This document shows, piece after piece, positions 10,589 to 22,924 of a stretch of 64,000 nucleotides of DNA (within the stretch, counting starts at the first letter, position 1; the number at the start of each line of letters is the position of its first letter). The notes under the pieces were generated by a model. That model made no database searches, was not told the DNA's origin, and saw only the letters and a list, made by a program, of their open reading frames with translations. Position numbers and translations under genes: made by a program. Source of the DNA: STC-113 sp964553745 (GTDB lineage: Bacteria > Patescibacteriota > Gracilibacteria > BD1-5 > UBA2023); the NCBI GenBank assembly GCA_964553745.1, contig CAZKLD010000008.1, positions 18,644-82,643 of the forward strand, read 5' to 3'.

Positions 10589-13234
10589 TTAAATCTTATT
10601 ATATTTTTCAAGAAGCTTCTCAAGCTGGTCCTGAGCTTGGACTCTTTTTTCTTGTTCGATTCGCACGACGTGCTCAGGAGCATTTCTAACGAATTCAGCA
10701 TTCATGAGTTTCTGATCTAGTTTCCTGATATAATCTTTCTTTCCGTCAATCTGTTCTTTCAGTCTCAGTTTTTCAGCCTCTTGGTCAATTGTATCTCCAG
10801 GATCTAGGAATATCTCGATATTATTGCTGACTCAATAGACATAATCATCCTCACTGATTGATTTTGATTTATCCACAACCTTAAATTCTTCGATTTTACA
10901 TAGTCATTTCAGTATGACCTGATTTTCCTCAAGAAGGTCTTGATTGCTTTTTGTCGCTTTGAATATGACTTTTACAAGGAGTCCCGGCTTGATTCATTTG
11001 AGTCATCTGATGTTCCTGATTGATCTTATTACGTCATAGATCATTCAAGTATCTTTCTCGATTTTTGAATCTTTCTCGAGCTTTAGTTCTGGCCAAGCGC
11101 TATCAATAAGAGATTCTTCGGGTCGAAGCTTCGAATAAAGCTCTTCTGTAACAAAAGGCGCATAAGGATGCCATAATTTAAGGATTGTCATAACTGAATA
11201 AGCAAGGATATCCGCAGCATATTTTGAATCTGCCTTGGTCAGCTTATATTCTTCTATGAAGAAATCGGCAAAATCATCCCTTGTGAAGGCCATCAGGTCC
11301 TCCCCTGTCATAGAAAAATTGAATTTTTCCATTCATTCGGTCATTTTTTCCGTTATCTGAGCCAATTTCTGGCAAATCCACTTCTCATGCATCGAAAATT
11401 CAGAATAATTCTTCTCGATGAATTTTCTTAGCTCGTCATATGACTTCCCTATTTCTCAGATTCCAGAATGCACGAACCTGGTGATGTTCCATAATTTGTT
11501 CAGGAACATTGAATTAGCCTCTACATTCTTTATGGAGAAATTCATGTTATTTCAAGGGGTATTCCCTATTGCAAGCGCTAATCTGAGAGAGTCTGCAGAA
11601 TATTCATTTACAATATCAAGAGGATCGATCCCATTTCAGAGTGACTTGCTCATTTTCCTTCATTGTTCATCTTTCACGAGTCCATGCAAGTAGACAGTCT
11701 TGAATGGTGTCTCTCAAGTATACTCATAGCCCATAAGGAGCATTCTGATGACCCAAAAGAATAAGATATCATGCCCGGTTTCCAGAACTTGTGACGGATA
11801 ATACTTCTTAAAAAGCTCTCACGGAGATTTAGGATCCCAATCCAGGATTGAGAAAGGCCACAATGCGGAAGAGAACCAAGTATCCAGAACATCATTGTCA
11901 CGTCTTACATTTTCTTTTCAATATTTCTTAAAAACGCTTTCTGCGTCTTGAGTGACAGCCAGAAGCTCTCAAGTATTGATATCGTAATAAGCAGGAATCT
12001 GATGTCACCACCATAATTGCCTGGAAATGCACCAATCCCTAAGGTTATAAATCCAGTCTTCGAATACTTTATTGAATTTATCTGGCATGATCGTAAAATC
12101 CTTCTTCTTGTATCCGGCAATTACATTTTTTGCCAATTCATCTGCCTTTACAAACCACTGAGTAGATATTACAGTTTCGATTTTGCATCCTGATCTCTCG
12201 CAATATCCGACTTTATGCGAATATGGCTCGATTCTTACAAGATTTCATTTCGCTTTCAGCAGCTCTACGATATTCTCTCTGGCAGTTATTGCATCCTGAC
12301 CCGCAAAAATTCATGCTTCTCGTGTCATGAATCAAGATTTATCAACCACTCTGTAATCAAGTTTGAGTCAGTGTTTTTTTGCTATTTGAAAATCTGTCGG
12401 ATCGTGAGCTGGAGTTATCTTAAGGGCTCCTGTTCAGAATTCCTTATCTACAGTATCGTCTCAGATTATAGGAAGCTCTTTATTGAGAATCGGAAGAATT
12501 ACCTTTCTTCAGATAAGTTTCTTATATCTTTTGTCTTTCGGATGGACGGCAACAGCCTGATCGGCAAGCAGAGTCTCTGGTCTTGTTGTCGCAACAATTA
12601 TCTCATTATCAGATCAGCTCACAAAATATGTGATATAGTACATTTTCGCATCTTCTTCTTTGTATTCGACTTCTATGTCGCTGATTACAGTCTGTAGAGC
12701 AGGAGAATAATTGACCATATATTCTCATCTGTAGATCAGTCATTTGTTATAAAGATCGCAGAAGACATGTTCTACGGTCTTATTGAGTCATTCATCCAAA
12801 GTAAATCTCTCTTTAGACCAATCGACAGAGGCTCACAAAAGCTTTATCTGTCAATTTATGTTCGATGCGTATTCATCTTTCCAATTCCAGACTTCTTCCA
12901 AGAATTTTTCCCTTCAGATTTCAGTTCTCTGCAATCATTGCTTAGCCAATTTATTCTCTACAACATTCTGGGTTGCAATTCAGGCGTGATCAGTTCAGGG
13001 AATCCATACCGTGTCGTCTCACTTCATTCTATGATACCTGACCATGATATCTTCAAGCGTCAAAGTCAGTGCGTGTCATAGATGCAGATTTCAAGTTACA
13101 TTCGGAGGCGGAATAGGGATATAAAAAGTCTTACCGGTTTTAGACTTTTTTGGAATGAATTTACCTTCCTCAAGCCATTTTTGATAGATAGAGCTCTCGA
13201 ACTCCTTCGGACAATAACTTTTTTTGAAATCCAT
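10589..13234 (-). CDS. valS: Valyl-tRNA synthetase
   Basis: 881 residues, the usual size. Starts MDFKKSYCPKEFESSIYQKW. The class I signature appears as HLGH in GNLHLGHALTLTLEDIM, followed by RYHRMKGDDTVWIPGTDHAG, which is ValS-specific. The KMSKS loop is present (GRKMSKSLGNG). It ends in a coiled-coil arm (EQEKRVQAQDQLEKLLEKY), as in other ValS. Attaches valine to tRNA-Val. Divergent from the plus-strand gene at 13360. Confidence 0.96.
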
Positions 13235-13359
13235 TGCGTTTGCATTAAAATTATTAAACGGAATAAATATATCGATTTATCGTGAAATTCAAAGAAAAAA
13301 TTGCAATTTCTTGCATTTTAAAAGAATTAAAGCTATAATTGAAGTGTAAATTAAATACC

Positions 13360-14151
13360 ATGCATACGGAGGAAGAACAAAACAAAACTACAGAACATTG
13401 ATTCATAATATGAGACGAAAAATTTACAGTTAGAGACGAAAATGAACTCTGACTAATTTTTGAGATGATGAACTGAGATCCTGAAGTCTCCCCTATCCTG
13501 CATTGGAACATCATAATGGAGCTCGATGAAGAGCTCATGAGCCTGATAAAAACATACAGAGGGCTTATAAATTGCCTGAAATCCCTCAATGAGAAAAATT
13601 CATTTCTGCTGCTTTTCAAAATTTCTGACATACTTTCTGAGATTGTGCTTGATTCGCGCGAACTATGAGAGATTCTAGCAAAGATTGGAGAAGAGTGAAA
13701 TAAGCTTCGTCTCATTAAGCAGATGAGGAACAGATGACTTACCCGGCTCATAACCTCATCTCAAGATCTTCTGAATATCATAGAATGGGTTTATGAATCC
13801 GCTGAGCGTCAAACCCTGGATATCTTATGAGCCGAGACTATCAGATGACTGTTCGTATCTCCTCAAGATGTGTATAATATCCTCCACTACCTGAACAGTG
13901 AAAACAAGGATTATCTTATTGATATGATCTGACTCTATGAGATCAGCAAAAAAATCAGGAACTGGGAGGACTTTCTCCTGATACTGAAATGAATAAGCTA
14001 CAACAAAATCAGCTCATTCCTCTCTCTTTATTCCAAAAGGATGATTTTGGAATTATTCAAGACAGACAAAGAATTCACCATCTTCCTTATGAGGCTATCA
14101 GACAGGAAGGAAGAGATATTCTTGGAGTATATGTGAATTAACAAAAACTAA
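13360..14151 (+). CDS. Unrecognised helical cytoplasmic protein
   Basis: 263 residues, starting MHTEEEQNKTTEHGFIIGDE. Strongly alpha-helical and rich in Ile/Leu with charged residues (LMSLIKTYRGLINCLKSLNE), with no signal peptide or clear membrane segment. Its TAA ends one base before the ATG of the amidohydrolase, so the two are probably co-transcribed. No family recognised. Many Gly are TGA, matching neighbours. Confidence 0.65.
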
Positions 14152-14152
14152 C

Positions 14153-15250
14153 ATGAACCTAAAGGCAAGACTCATAAATAATAGGATCGATTCAGAAATC
14201 TTGAACACAGACAAGAAGACAATTTTCAAGTGAAAAGTTAAAGATCTGGATAAGATGAAATGAAGCAAGTACCCGATGATAGATTCACATCTTCATATCG
14301 TGAATTTCAAGCAAGAGACAGAATGACTCAAGAAATTGCTTTATTACATGGATAAGGCCAATGTTAAAAAATGAGTCATATTCTGAATGCCGTTAAGGAA
14401 AATGTGGTCGGAGCATGAGCGTATTTCCCCGGAATACTACTTGGATGATGATACGGCATGCTATTACGATTCTTTCACTGATGGAATAGTAGCTGAGGAA
14501 TATATCAAATTGACCAAGGATGAGCAAAAAAGATTCTATCCGCTAATATGCGGATTCAATCCTATGGATATGAATGCGATAAGCCATATCAAAAACATGT
14601 ACAAATTCTATCCCTGAGTATTTTGTTGAATTTGAGAAATCCTGCTCAGGCATGATGATCTCACTTTCATGACGCAATGAGAACCGCCGAGACTCAACAA
14701 TAAGGCGATGTATCCGATTCTAGAGTTCGCAGTGGAACATGATTTGCCAGTGATAATCCACAACAACATCACTTCACCAGGCGTATCCGATCATCCGAAA
14801 TTCTTATATGAATTGGAGGCCATCTTGAGAGATTTTCCTAAAGCCAGAATCATATTTGCGCATTGTGGTGCATCCAGAAGAGTATATTCGCCATACTACA
14901 AAAAAATGATCGAACGTCTCTTGAATGAATATCCCGCATTGCATGTCGATTATTCATGGGTCGTTTTCGATGAGATAATAATGAGAAGTGAAGAATCTGT
15001 TGCAGAGTGGGTCGATCTTACTGAAAAATTTTCAGATAGGATTCTTCTTTGATCTGACATATTATGAGACTGATTCCATAAGATATGATTCATCAATAAC
15101 AGATTTGATAAATTTCTGGATCTTCTGACAGAAAAAACACGGATAAACCTATGTATTAACAATGCGGAGAGGTTGTTTTCGAAAAAAAAGAATATAGTTG
15201 AGTGCTGAAAAAAAAGGATATTCCCTAAACTTGAAGATTTTAAGCATTAA
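14153..15250 (+). CDS. Amidohydrolase-2 family metal-dependent hydrolase
   Basis: 365 residues with a TIM-barrel metallo-hydrolase pattern: MIDSHLHIV (HxH on strand 1) near residue 44, LPVIIHNN (His on strand 5), IIFAHCGASR (His on strand 6) and LLGSDILGDG (Asp on strand 8). This is the metal-ligand order of amidohydrolase-related decarboxylases and hydrolases. Substrate unknown. Starts one base after the previous stop. The standard code leaves only two fragments of 76 and 114 residues. Confidence 0.82.
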
Positions 15251-15255
15251 AAAGG

Positions 15256-15284
15256 TTGACAAAAGCTTATATTTCATATATTAA
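15256..15284 (+). promoter_or_regulatory. Sigma-70-like promoter of the GGDEF gene
   Basis: TTGACA at 15256-15261 and TATTAA at 15279-15284, separated by 17 bases. It lies 34 bases before the ATG of the GGDEF protein and just after the amidohydrolase stop. Confidence 0.6.
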
Positions 15285-15318
15285 AATACAATTAGTATTA
15301 TTGTAAATAAAGCGAAAG

Positions 15319-17112
15319 ATGCCTTTAAATAATGATAAGGATATTCCTGATTACAACAGTGGAAAATGAAAATCGGATCTGGCAAAAGTTTTTAGTGCAA
15401 ATTCTGCAAAAACCTGATTCAAAAAAGAGATCAGGGATATACTTTCATGCCCCATTACAATAACAGCTTTGTGAATGTGAATCCTCGCATTCTCTAATCA
15501 GGCTTACAGATGATATATCCATAAGCAAGATTGACAAAATCTCAATATCAATGAGGAAGTGGCGCAAATCATAGATAAAAAACCTAAAAATCTATCTCAA
15601 GCGACAAAAAAGGTAATATACATAGAAATAAATAAGGCGCTAGAGCAATTATCCATCGACAAAGCAGAGTCAGATAAGATATCCAGATGACTTCTCATAG
15701 AAATCGAAAAATCATGACTTCTGGATCAGACATTGCCTAAGCCGAAACCATGATGGATAAGCGCACTTTTCGCACTTATTTACATCTACCTCTATACAAA
15801 GACGATAAGGAAAATCAGACTAGACCATCATCCTGTATCGACTTTTTCATTCGCATGATTCTCGATACTAAACGGGTGATTCGCATTATCGAACTGAATC
15901 TTAGATCCATGATCGCTTGGATACCTTTCTGCGTGCATAATGTGAGCGGTGACTGTCGCTGTCAATGAAATCGAAATCAGAAAACTGAAAGGTAAGAAAG
16001 ATGAATTGGACGTACAGAAGATTCTTCTTAGTTTTGTAGTCTGAGAAAAGAATCCTGTTGTAATCTACAAATGAGATTGCTCTAACAAAGAAACTGAATT
16101 CCCTAATGAAAAGCCTCTTTTCTGGAACCCTGCAATGGAACAGATTAGCTGATATGTGTTTGATGATGTGAAAGGCATGACACAATACGAGATAATGCGT
16201 CTGCTATATTGATACGATGAAAGGATTTTCAGGGATGTGATGAAGCATCTGGCCTGAGTTAACAATACCTGATTCTGATATAAGAATAAGGTTTTCCCTC
16301 TGAAGACGAAAGATTGAAACATCGTGGATGTTGCCTGGCATACTGAAAAAGTACCATGAGGATGAAGGATAAGCTTCGGAAGCATCGATCAGACTGAAAT
16401 CAACAAATCTCTGAGGAAAGATCCTACTTTTGACTGCTCAAACCTGAGAGCCCTGAAAGAAGATTTCTGATGACTTATATCTCAGTTATGAGACCCAGAT
16501 GAAACAGCTGAAAAAAGCAGCATCCTATCTGTACTCTATTCAGATTTTGATTGATTCAGGAAAATTAATGATAATTTCGGCATGCTGTTCTGAGATATAA
16601 TCCTCAGTGAATATATCTCATACATAAAATGAGAACTGAGAAGAAGGGATGATGACATATATAGGAATGCCTGAGATGAATTCGTACTCATATGCAATTG
16701 CGTCAACAGGAACAATATCGTTCATAGAGTCGAGATGATGAAAGAACACTTTTCAAGGATTACGTTAATTGTTGAATTCTCAGATTGAGAGTTCAAAGTG
16801 AAGCAATTGAAACACTGAAGCAATTGAGCGGCCAAGGCATATCTAAATGCGAATGTTTTTGTGAATGAATTTTCTCTGAAAAAATACAAAGCATGAGATA
16901 AGTGAGATTACAAAATCATTCTTCCTCCTATGTCATCCAGTTGGTGAATAACAGATTTCAAATTCGACAAGAATACATTATCTGAGATTGATGTTGATAG
17001 TATTGTAGACAAGCTTATCTGACAAGCGATAAAAGCCAAGTATGAAAGCAAAAAGAAATGAAATAATCATGTCACAGTCTTCGATATCACATTAGCCCAA
17101 GACAGATCATAA
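15319..17112 (+). CDS. Membrane-anchored GGDEF-domain protein (putative diguanylate cyclase)
   Basis: 597 residues. A cytoplasmic N-terminus is followed by at least two hydrophobic segments between about residues 143 and 215 (ISALFALIYIYLY; LSACIMGAVTVAV). The GGDEF domain spans about residues 395-500. It has YSDFDGFRKINDNFGMLFGD (metal and substrate region), then RRDD five residues before AGDEF, matching an I-site RxxD and the active-site half loop with Ala for the first Gly. Predicted to make c-di-GMP or a related dinucleotide. Hidden under the standard code by dozens of TGA codons. Confidence 0.82.
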
Positions 17113-17150
17113 TTAAAAACAATCCTTTCTTTGAAAAGGATTGTTTTTAA
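17113..17150. terminator. Shared convergent terminator
   Basis: Inverted repeat AAAAACAATCCTTT / AAAGGATTGTTTTT between the stops of the GGDEF gene (plus) and the PAS-like gene (minus). A- and T-runs on the two sides allow use in both directions. Confidence 0.8.
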
Positions 17151-17157
17151 TTATGTT

Positions 17158-18450
17158 TTATATCTCTCTTAATCAGACTCAGAATTTTTTGATTACGCTT
17201 CATTCAGGAAGATGTCAGTTTTGGTCTAAGACGATATTGCAATCATTTCAGCAGTAATCATACCTGAATGTGTCATATGTAACAACTCTTTTCTTTGAGC
17301 CGACAATAGGGTATAATTCTGAAAAATGATGTTCTTGTCTTCTCAGGGAATCAAAATGTTCTTTAACCCATGCAGTGTTATCTCATTTTCAATACACTTT
17401 TGATACAAAATCTCATCATTCATCAAGAGATTCTCTCAATTCCTGTGGGGAAAGGTTAGTGTTCAGCGAGAATTCGCGATTGAAATATTTATTCTTTCAA
17501 TCGAATCACCAGACAAGGAAATCTGATTCATCTATGAATAATGATCATATTACAGCTCTTTTTCTCAATTCATTGAAAAGCCTATTCATTTCTCAATTAA
17601 GCATTCAATTCATAACCTGATCAACAGCTGTTTTATAAGAGAAAACAGTATCATAGAGTCAATAAGGGTAATTCTTTACGTCCTCATATGTTCATTCTGC
17701 TTTTTTCTTAGCTTCCATTTTGAATCTTTTTTCCAATGGGTGTTTCGGATTCACCTCGACTGCAGAAAATGCACTTCACTTTATTTTATCGCTCCTATGA
17801 ATTCTCCATAGGAAAGATTTATTGGTCAGCTTCATCGTAAAAATACCGCTAGATCAATTATCATCATTTGCCTTTTTCTTGATTATACTCATTAATCTTA
17901 CTAGTTCAGGCTCTGAGTATATTATCGTATTCAGAAGAGATGTTTCTCAGATTTCCGGATTCTTATGTATTACTTTTAAGTAAGAAAGATGTTTTATCTT
18001 ATCGACAAGAGACATATTAAGTTCATCTCAGGATAGATATTGAGACCATTCTTCATAAGAGAAATCTCAAAGTCATGTTGCTTCTACATATGCATTGTTT
18101 ATATAAGAGATGTCAGAATCCTTCTCGAATATTACACATACAGGGCCTCTTCTTATTCCATCAGATTGCTCCCTAGGAGGGGGATTGAAAAATTTATCTA
18201 TTCAGAAAGATTGGAATCTTATCCTCTGATGGAGTGAAGAAAGAAGAGAGACTATATCGGCATCAGGTTGTAATTGGCTTGTAATAGAAGCGACATGACT
18301 TCTGATCGAGTCCACTATTCAAACTGTGTTTAATATATCGGTAACTCAAAATGAAGCCGGCTGGATGAGAAAATCGCTTTTTGATGAATCAAGGTATGAA
18401 ATGAGTTCATCTGGAGTTTCGAACTCCAAGCATTTTAATTTATTATGCAT
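17158..18450 (-). CDS. Putative PAS-domain protein, otherwise unrecognised
   Basis: 430 residues. Around residue 120-150 the sequence CVIFEKDSDISYINNAYVEA followed by TGLGDFSYEEWSQYL resembles the core of a PAS sensor (hydrophobic strand, YxN-A turn, then helix). A second half contains GVFTMK-like strand segments and a C-terminal stretch rich in Phe and Asp. No membrane segment and no output domain recognised. It converges on the GGDEF gene, suggesting but not proving a signalling link. The PAS call is by pattern only. Confidence 0.5.
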
Positions 18451-18551
18451 TGAATTGGTGCTGAATTGATAGGATAAGGATTTAGTTTGCTTTGTTTAAG
18501 ACGTTCTTTAGCTGATTATAATAACTCTTGCCAAAAAGCAAGAATTAGTTT

Positions 18552-18582
18552 AAAAAAGGCTCCGTTACCGGAGCCTTTTTTT
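18552..18582 (-). terminator. Terminator of the secE-DUF212 transcript
   Basis: Strong GC hairpin GGCTCCG-ttac-CGGAGCC, with flanking A- and T-runs. It lies 11 bases beyond the DUF212 stop on the minus strand. Confidence 0.85.
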
Positions 18583-18592
18583 GGTATTGTAA

Positions 18593-19006
18593 TTAGATGC
18601 TCATGAGAATGAATGCGAATACGATTCAGATTATGCTTCAGACAAATGCTTCATTTGGAAGGTGTCAGATCGATTCATTGAAATTATATTGCTTTCAAGT
18701 TAGCTCATTTAGAGTCTTTGCATGAAGTCAGGCCTCAAATCTCACGTTTATCGCATCATAGATGATAATCATAGAGAAGACAAGACATGCGGAGAATAAC
18801 TCATTATAAATTCAATATTTTATTCAGATTGCTGTTGTTATGCTTGTTACAAGTGCTGAGTGAACGCTCGGCATTCAACCTGAGCCCAAGGCTCAATTAA
18901 GAGTGAATCTTTTATCTGCTATGAGGAAAATTCATTTTAAGATTACCGATAATATCCAAGTTAGGATTGGTATGAATAAAATATGATCGTAGAAGTAATG
19001 AGTCAT
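18593..19006 (-). CDS. Divergent PAP2 (DUF212, YuiD-like) membrane protein
   Basis: 137 residues with three or four hydrophobic segments. It contains the DUF212 signature GGMPSVHSALVTSITTAIG (compare PSxHSA of PAP2 phosphatases) and IYDAINVRFEAGLHAKTLNE (family YDAxxVRxxAGxxA). Related to acid phosphatase/vanadium haloperoxidases, perhaps acting on isoprenoid-phosphate carriers. Sits directly downstream of greA, 9 bases away. Confidence 0.85.
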
Positions 19007-19015
19007 TTATAAAAA

Positions 19016-19504
19016 TTATTTAAGTTCTAAAATTTCATATTCGAAGACTCAAGCAGGAGACTTAACAGAAACTAATTCTCAAACAAGATGTCATAGTAAA
19101 GCCTTTCACATAGGAGATTCATTTGATATCTTGTTATCATAGATATCAGATTCAGTTGTTCCTACGATCTTATAAACTTCAGTATCTCATTTATGGCTAT
19201 CGGAAACATGTTTTATTGTTACAGTGCTACCGATATTGACTTTCTTTTCCTTTTTTCAGTTATCTTTATTCTCTACAATCTCATAGTTCTTAAGTATATC
19301 CTCAAGCTCTATTATCTTTAACTCTACTTGGGCCTGTTCATTGCGCGCATCTTCATATTCTGAGTTCTCGCTCAAATCTCAATAAGAAATGGCTTCTTTC
19401 AACTTTTCTGCAACGTGAAGTCTTTTCTCTTCTTTAAGGAAAGTCAATTCAGTCTGTATTTCTGCTAATCATTCTTTAGTAAGCAAAACTTTTTTTGCGC
19501 TCAT
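19016..19504 (-). CDS. greA: Transcription elongation factor GreA
   Basis: 162 residues, family length. The N-terminal coiled coil carries the tip acidic motif in SYGDLSENSEYEDARNEQA (family GDxxENxEYxxAKxxQ). The C-terminal FKBP-like half has NIGSTVTIKHV and YKIVGTTESDI and ends near SVKSPAGVFEYEILEL (family P.G...y.I). It stimulates RNA cleavage by backtracked RNA polymerase. Confidence 0.95.
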
Positions 19505-19542
19505 GTGATTATATGTTTATAAATATAAATTATTGTTGTTGA

Positions 19543-20265
19543 TTATTTAAGCAAACTCTTCTTTAGCGGTTCATAGAATGGTTTATCGATTTCAATTCAG
19601 ACTGCCATTCATTCAATAAGCGTTACGAATCTTACCTTATTATCAGTTTTGAGCGGATTAAGGTAGAATGTGAATCAGAAGAGATTATCCGATTCCTTGA
19701 CCTTGTATGAGTTTGCCATCTTGAGATTGCTCAACATTGTCTTATAATCTTTGTCAAAGACGTATATAGTCAGTCTTTTATTGAAAATAAAATATGTCGA
19801 ATACTCGATATCATCAAAAAGCTTATCATCCTTTATCGAAAACACTCAGGCATTCTCTATTTTTTTCGGAACGCTGTTAGCTCAGAGCTTATCAATCAGA
19901 GTCTGCGGAATGTCCAATAGTACAGGTTTTGGGGTTTCTGGCTGGCTTATTCACGTAGAGGATAATCAAACTCAAGAAGAAGTTAATTCTCAATCTTCAG
20001 CTTCGGCAGATTCTGCAATCTGTCTGTTTTTCTTATTCAAAGTATCCACAGTATCAGCAAGCTTATCTATGGAGTTCTGCATTTTGGTTATCACTTCGAT
20101 TTGATCCTTATTCATTTTTTCTAAAGCATCCTCTCTCGAGACTCAGCTCATTTTAGTCTTAGTATCCCTTAGAAAAGCTCTGTAACTGTCAGAAGAATAA
20201 GACATGAAAATATTAAAAAGCAGCACTACTCATACGATGGAAAGTATATAAGAGGCGTATTTCAT
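19543..20265 (-). CDS. Membrane-anchored unknown protein with coiled coil
   Basis: 240 residues. An N-terminal hydrophobic anchor (YILSIVGVVLLFNIFM) is followed by a coiled-coil stretch (MNKDQIEVITKMQNSIDKLA), a Ser/Thr/Gly/Pro linker near residues 85-110, and a globular C-terminal domain. Probably exposed outside the membrane. No family recognised. Lies between nusG and greA on the same strand with short gaps. Confidence 0.6.
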
Positions 20266-20284
20266 CAGAAAAAATTATAAATTA

Positions 20285-20836
20285 CTATTTTTTTGCCTTC
20301 ACATTTGAAAAATCAAGCTCAACTGGAGTATCTCTTCATAGGATGTTGACATTGACTTTCAGAAGCCCTTTTTCTTCATTGATTTCTATGACTTTTCATT
20401 CAGATCAATCAAATGGTCAAGTTGAGATTACAACATAATCACCAATCTTGAAGCTAGTCTTATATTCTTCGCTCTTTTGCTCGAGAACTCATTTCAATTG
20501 CTCCAATTCTTCTCACTTCACAGGAACCGGAACAGTTCATGCTCATAAGAATCAAGTAACATTCGGAGTATTCCTGACGATGTACCAGCTTTCATTGGTA
20601 ACAACCATCTTTACTAGAATATAACCAGGAAAGATGTTCTTCTTTTTTCTGACTTTCACTCATCCTGCACGAATAGAAACGCTGTCGTGAGTGGGTACGA
20701 AAACTTCTAGGATATAATTCTCAAGATTGAAGGCTTCCCTTCTCTGCAGAAGTGATTGCCTAACATTTTCTTCAGTTCAAGATATCACTCTTATGACATA
20801 CCATTCTCAGTCTTTTTGAGTCAATGTAGAAAACAT
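20285..20836 (-). CDS. nusG: Transcription termination/antitermination factor NusG
   Basis: 183 residues. The NGN domain runs from EWYVIRVISGTEENVRQSLL to NESWYIVRNTPNVTGFLG. The KOW domain follows (FKIGDYVVISTGPFDGSEGK). Family residues include KKNIFPGYILVKMVV. Couples RNA polymerase with Rho or ribosomes. Directly downstream of secE, the usual bacterial pair. Ends in TAG. Confidence 0.96.
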
Positions 20837-20860
20837 AATTTTCGGGAATTAATTTTTAAA

Positions 20861-21160
20861 TTATTTTGTTTTAGGCGCTGGTGCAGCAGTATCAGTTGGA
20901 TTCAATTTCAAATCTGCACCTGATGCAAATTGAGGAGCCTGATTTGTAGTCGGAGTATTTGTTTCAACAGCTTTTGGAGTCCTGACCAATTCTCAGAGAC
21001 CGAATAATCCAAGGCTGAAGGCAGTTCAAACAACGAACAAGAATAGTGTCAAAGCTGTAATCAATGAAACGACAGTAGTAAAATATTTCTTAGTTTCTTT
21101 ATTTGTCGGCCAAACAACATGGTCGAATTCCTTAATGGATTCTTTTAAGAACTTAAACAT
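20861..21160 (-). CDS. secE: Preprotein translocase subunit SecE
   Basis: 99 residues. Begins MFKFLKESIKEFDHVVWPTN with the SecE signature VxWPTxKET before one transmembrane helix (TTVVSLITALTLFLFVVGTA). A 40-residue Pro/Thr-rich tail follows the helix, which is unusual for SecE. 24 bases upstream of nusG. Part of the SecYEG channel. Confidence 0.93.
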
Positions 21161-21317
21161 ATTAAATTTTTAGGTAATACAATAAATAGGTATCGGTGGA
21201 ATTTAACGAGCTAGATTATATGAATAAAAGCTTCCACGTCAAAAAATATTTCATTTTATTTCATTTCGGCAAAAAAAGCATAAGAATTAGAGTCATCGCG
21301 ATTAACAAACAGCAATT

Positions 21318-21521
21318 ATGATAGAAAAATTGTGGAAGCAGCAAGATAAAAAAGTGCAAATGAAAGAAGTTAGCGGATGATTGGTTCAGGCGTTGAACTT
21401 GTTTGTTTATGATATCATCATTTCATGATATATGAATGAACTTTCTCTAAAAATATTATTGGCTTGAATAATCTGAGGATTATCTATAATATTCAAAACT
21501 TGGAAAGAAAATAGATTTTAA
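21318..21521 (+). CDS. Small membrane protein upstream of radA
   Basis: 67 residues, MIEKLWKQQDKKVQMKEVSG then two hydrophobic stretches (LVQALNLFVYDIIISG and LSLKILLAGIIGGLSIIF) and a basic tail. Five TGA codons encode glycine, so no standard caller would report it. Ends 10 bases before radA. No family recognised. The in-frame ATG at 21432 would give only the last helix. Confidence 0.55.
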
Positions 21522-21531
21522 CCGGAAAAAT

Positions 21532-22851
21532 ATGTACAGATGTTCAGAATGCTGAAGTGAAAGCCCAAAATGGGTATGAAAATGCCCGAATTGCTCTAAC
21601 TGGAATTCTCTAGTTGAGATAGATGACAATAAGAAACAATCCAAAAAAAGCGTATGAAAGCAAAAAGATACATTCAAAATCTTAGGCAGTTCCGAACAGG
21701 TTGTAAGGAATATGCTATCGAGCGATGAGCTCAATAATGTTCTCGGAGGATGAATCGTGCCCTGAAGTCTGATATTATTATCATGAGAGCCTTGAATCTG
21801 AAAATCCACAATGTCGCTTCAGATTGCGGATTGGTATGCCAAGAAAGATAATGAAGTTCTGTATATTTCCTCTGAAGAGAATATATTCCAGCTTTCATGA
21901 AGGGCAAATAGGCTCGATATAGCGAATCAGAATATTCATATCCTGAACTCGAGCAATCTTGAAGATATTTCCGAAACCATAGAAAAATCAAAAGTCGAGC
22001 TCATTATTGTAGATTCGATAAGTGTGATATATTCATCCGATGTCACAAGTTCCAGCTGAAGCATATCACAAATAAGATACATCGCCGAAAGACTCATGGA
22101 GATAGCGAAAAGAACTCAGAAATCAATCATCCTGATCTGACATGTCACAAAAGACGGAACTATATCTTGACCAAAGGCGCTTGAGCATCTGGTGGACACT
22201 GTATTGTATCTGGAGTGAAGCAAGTATGAGAATTATAGGATCCTCAGGTCACTCAAAAACAGATTCTGACCAACTGATGAAGTCGGATTATTCATGATGA
22301 CTGAAAAATGACTTGTTGATCTCAAGAATCCCTGAATGGAATTCATAAATAAAAACGATCAGTGACTCAGCTGATCAGCACTTGCCATGACAATGGAATG
22401 AAATCGTCCTATGCTCATAGAGATTGAAGCATTAACCACATATACCAAATTCTGATACCCTAAAAGATCAGCAAGATGAATAAATGCATGAAAACTTGAC
22501 CTCATGATCGCGGTGCTCACCAAATTCAGCGATACGAAACTGGAGAGCCACGATGTCTACCTTAATATCTCAAGATGACTCACCATCCAGGAACCATGAA
22601 TCGATTTAGCAGTTCTTGCTGCAATAATCTCTTCAAAGAAGAACAAGCCTCTGTGAAAAATAGTTTTCATATGAGAAGTTTCACTCACATGAGTGATCAA
22701 AAATGTTTTTCAACTCGACAGAAGAGTCGATGAAGCTATAAAGTTGTGATTCGAGAAAATAGTAATTCCAGCCTGAGTCTACAAATGAAAGAAATGAACA
22801 TGAATCATTTCTGAGATAAAAAATATGAATGATTTGGAAAAGCTTTGTTAA
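21532..22851 (+). CDS. radA: DNA repair protein RadA
   Basis: 439 residues, typical length. N-terminal zinc finger CSECGSESPKWVGKCPNC, RecA-like ATPase with Walker A GEPGIGKSTMSLQIADWYA (both loop Gly as TGA), the RadA-specific KNRFG motif (SLKNRFGPTDEVGLF), and a C-terminal Lon-like domain (KLDLMIAVLTKFSD to IVFIGEVSLTGVI). A branch-migration helicase in recombination. One of the clearest proofs of TGA=Gly in the window. Confidence 0.97.
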
Positions 22852-22924
22852 ACCCTTTTCAGTCAAACTCTTTTTCCCCTTTTTCCTTTATTTCAGAACT
22901 GCTGCGAGAATCCTTTCCGAACAC

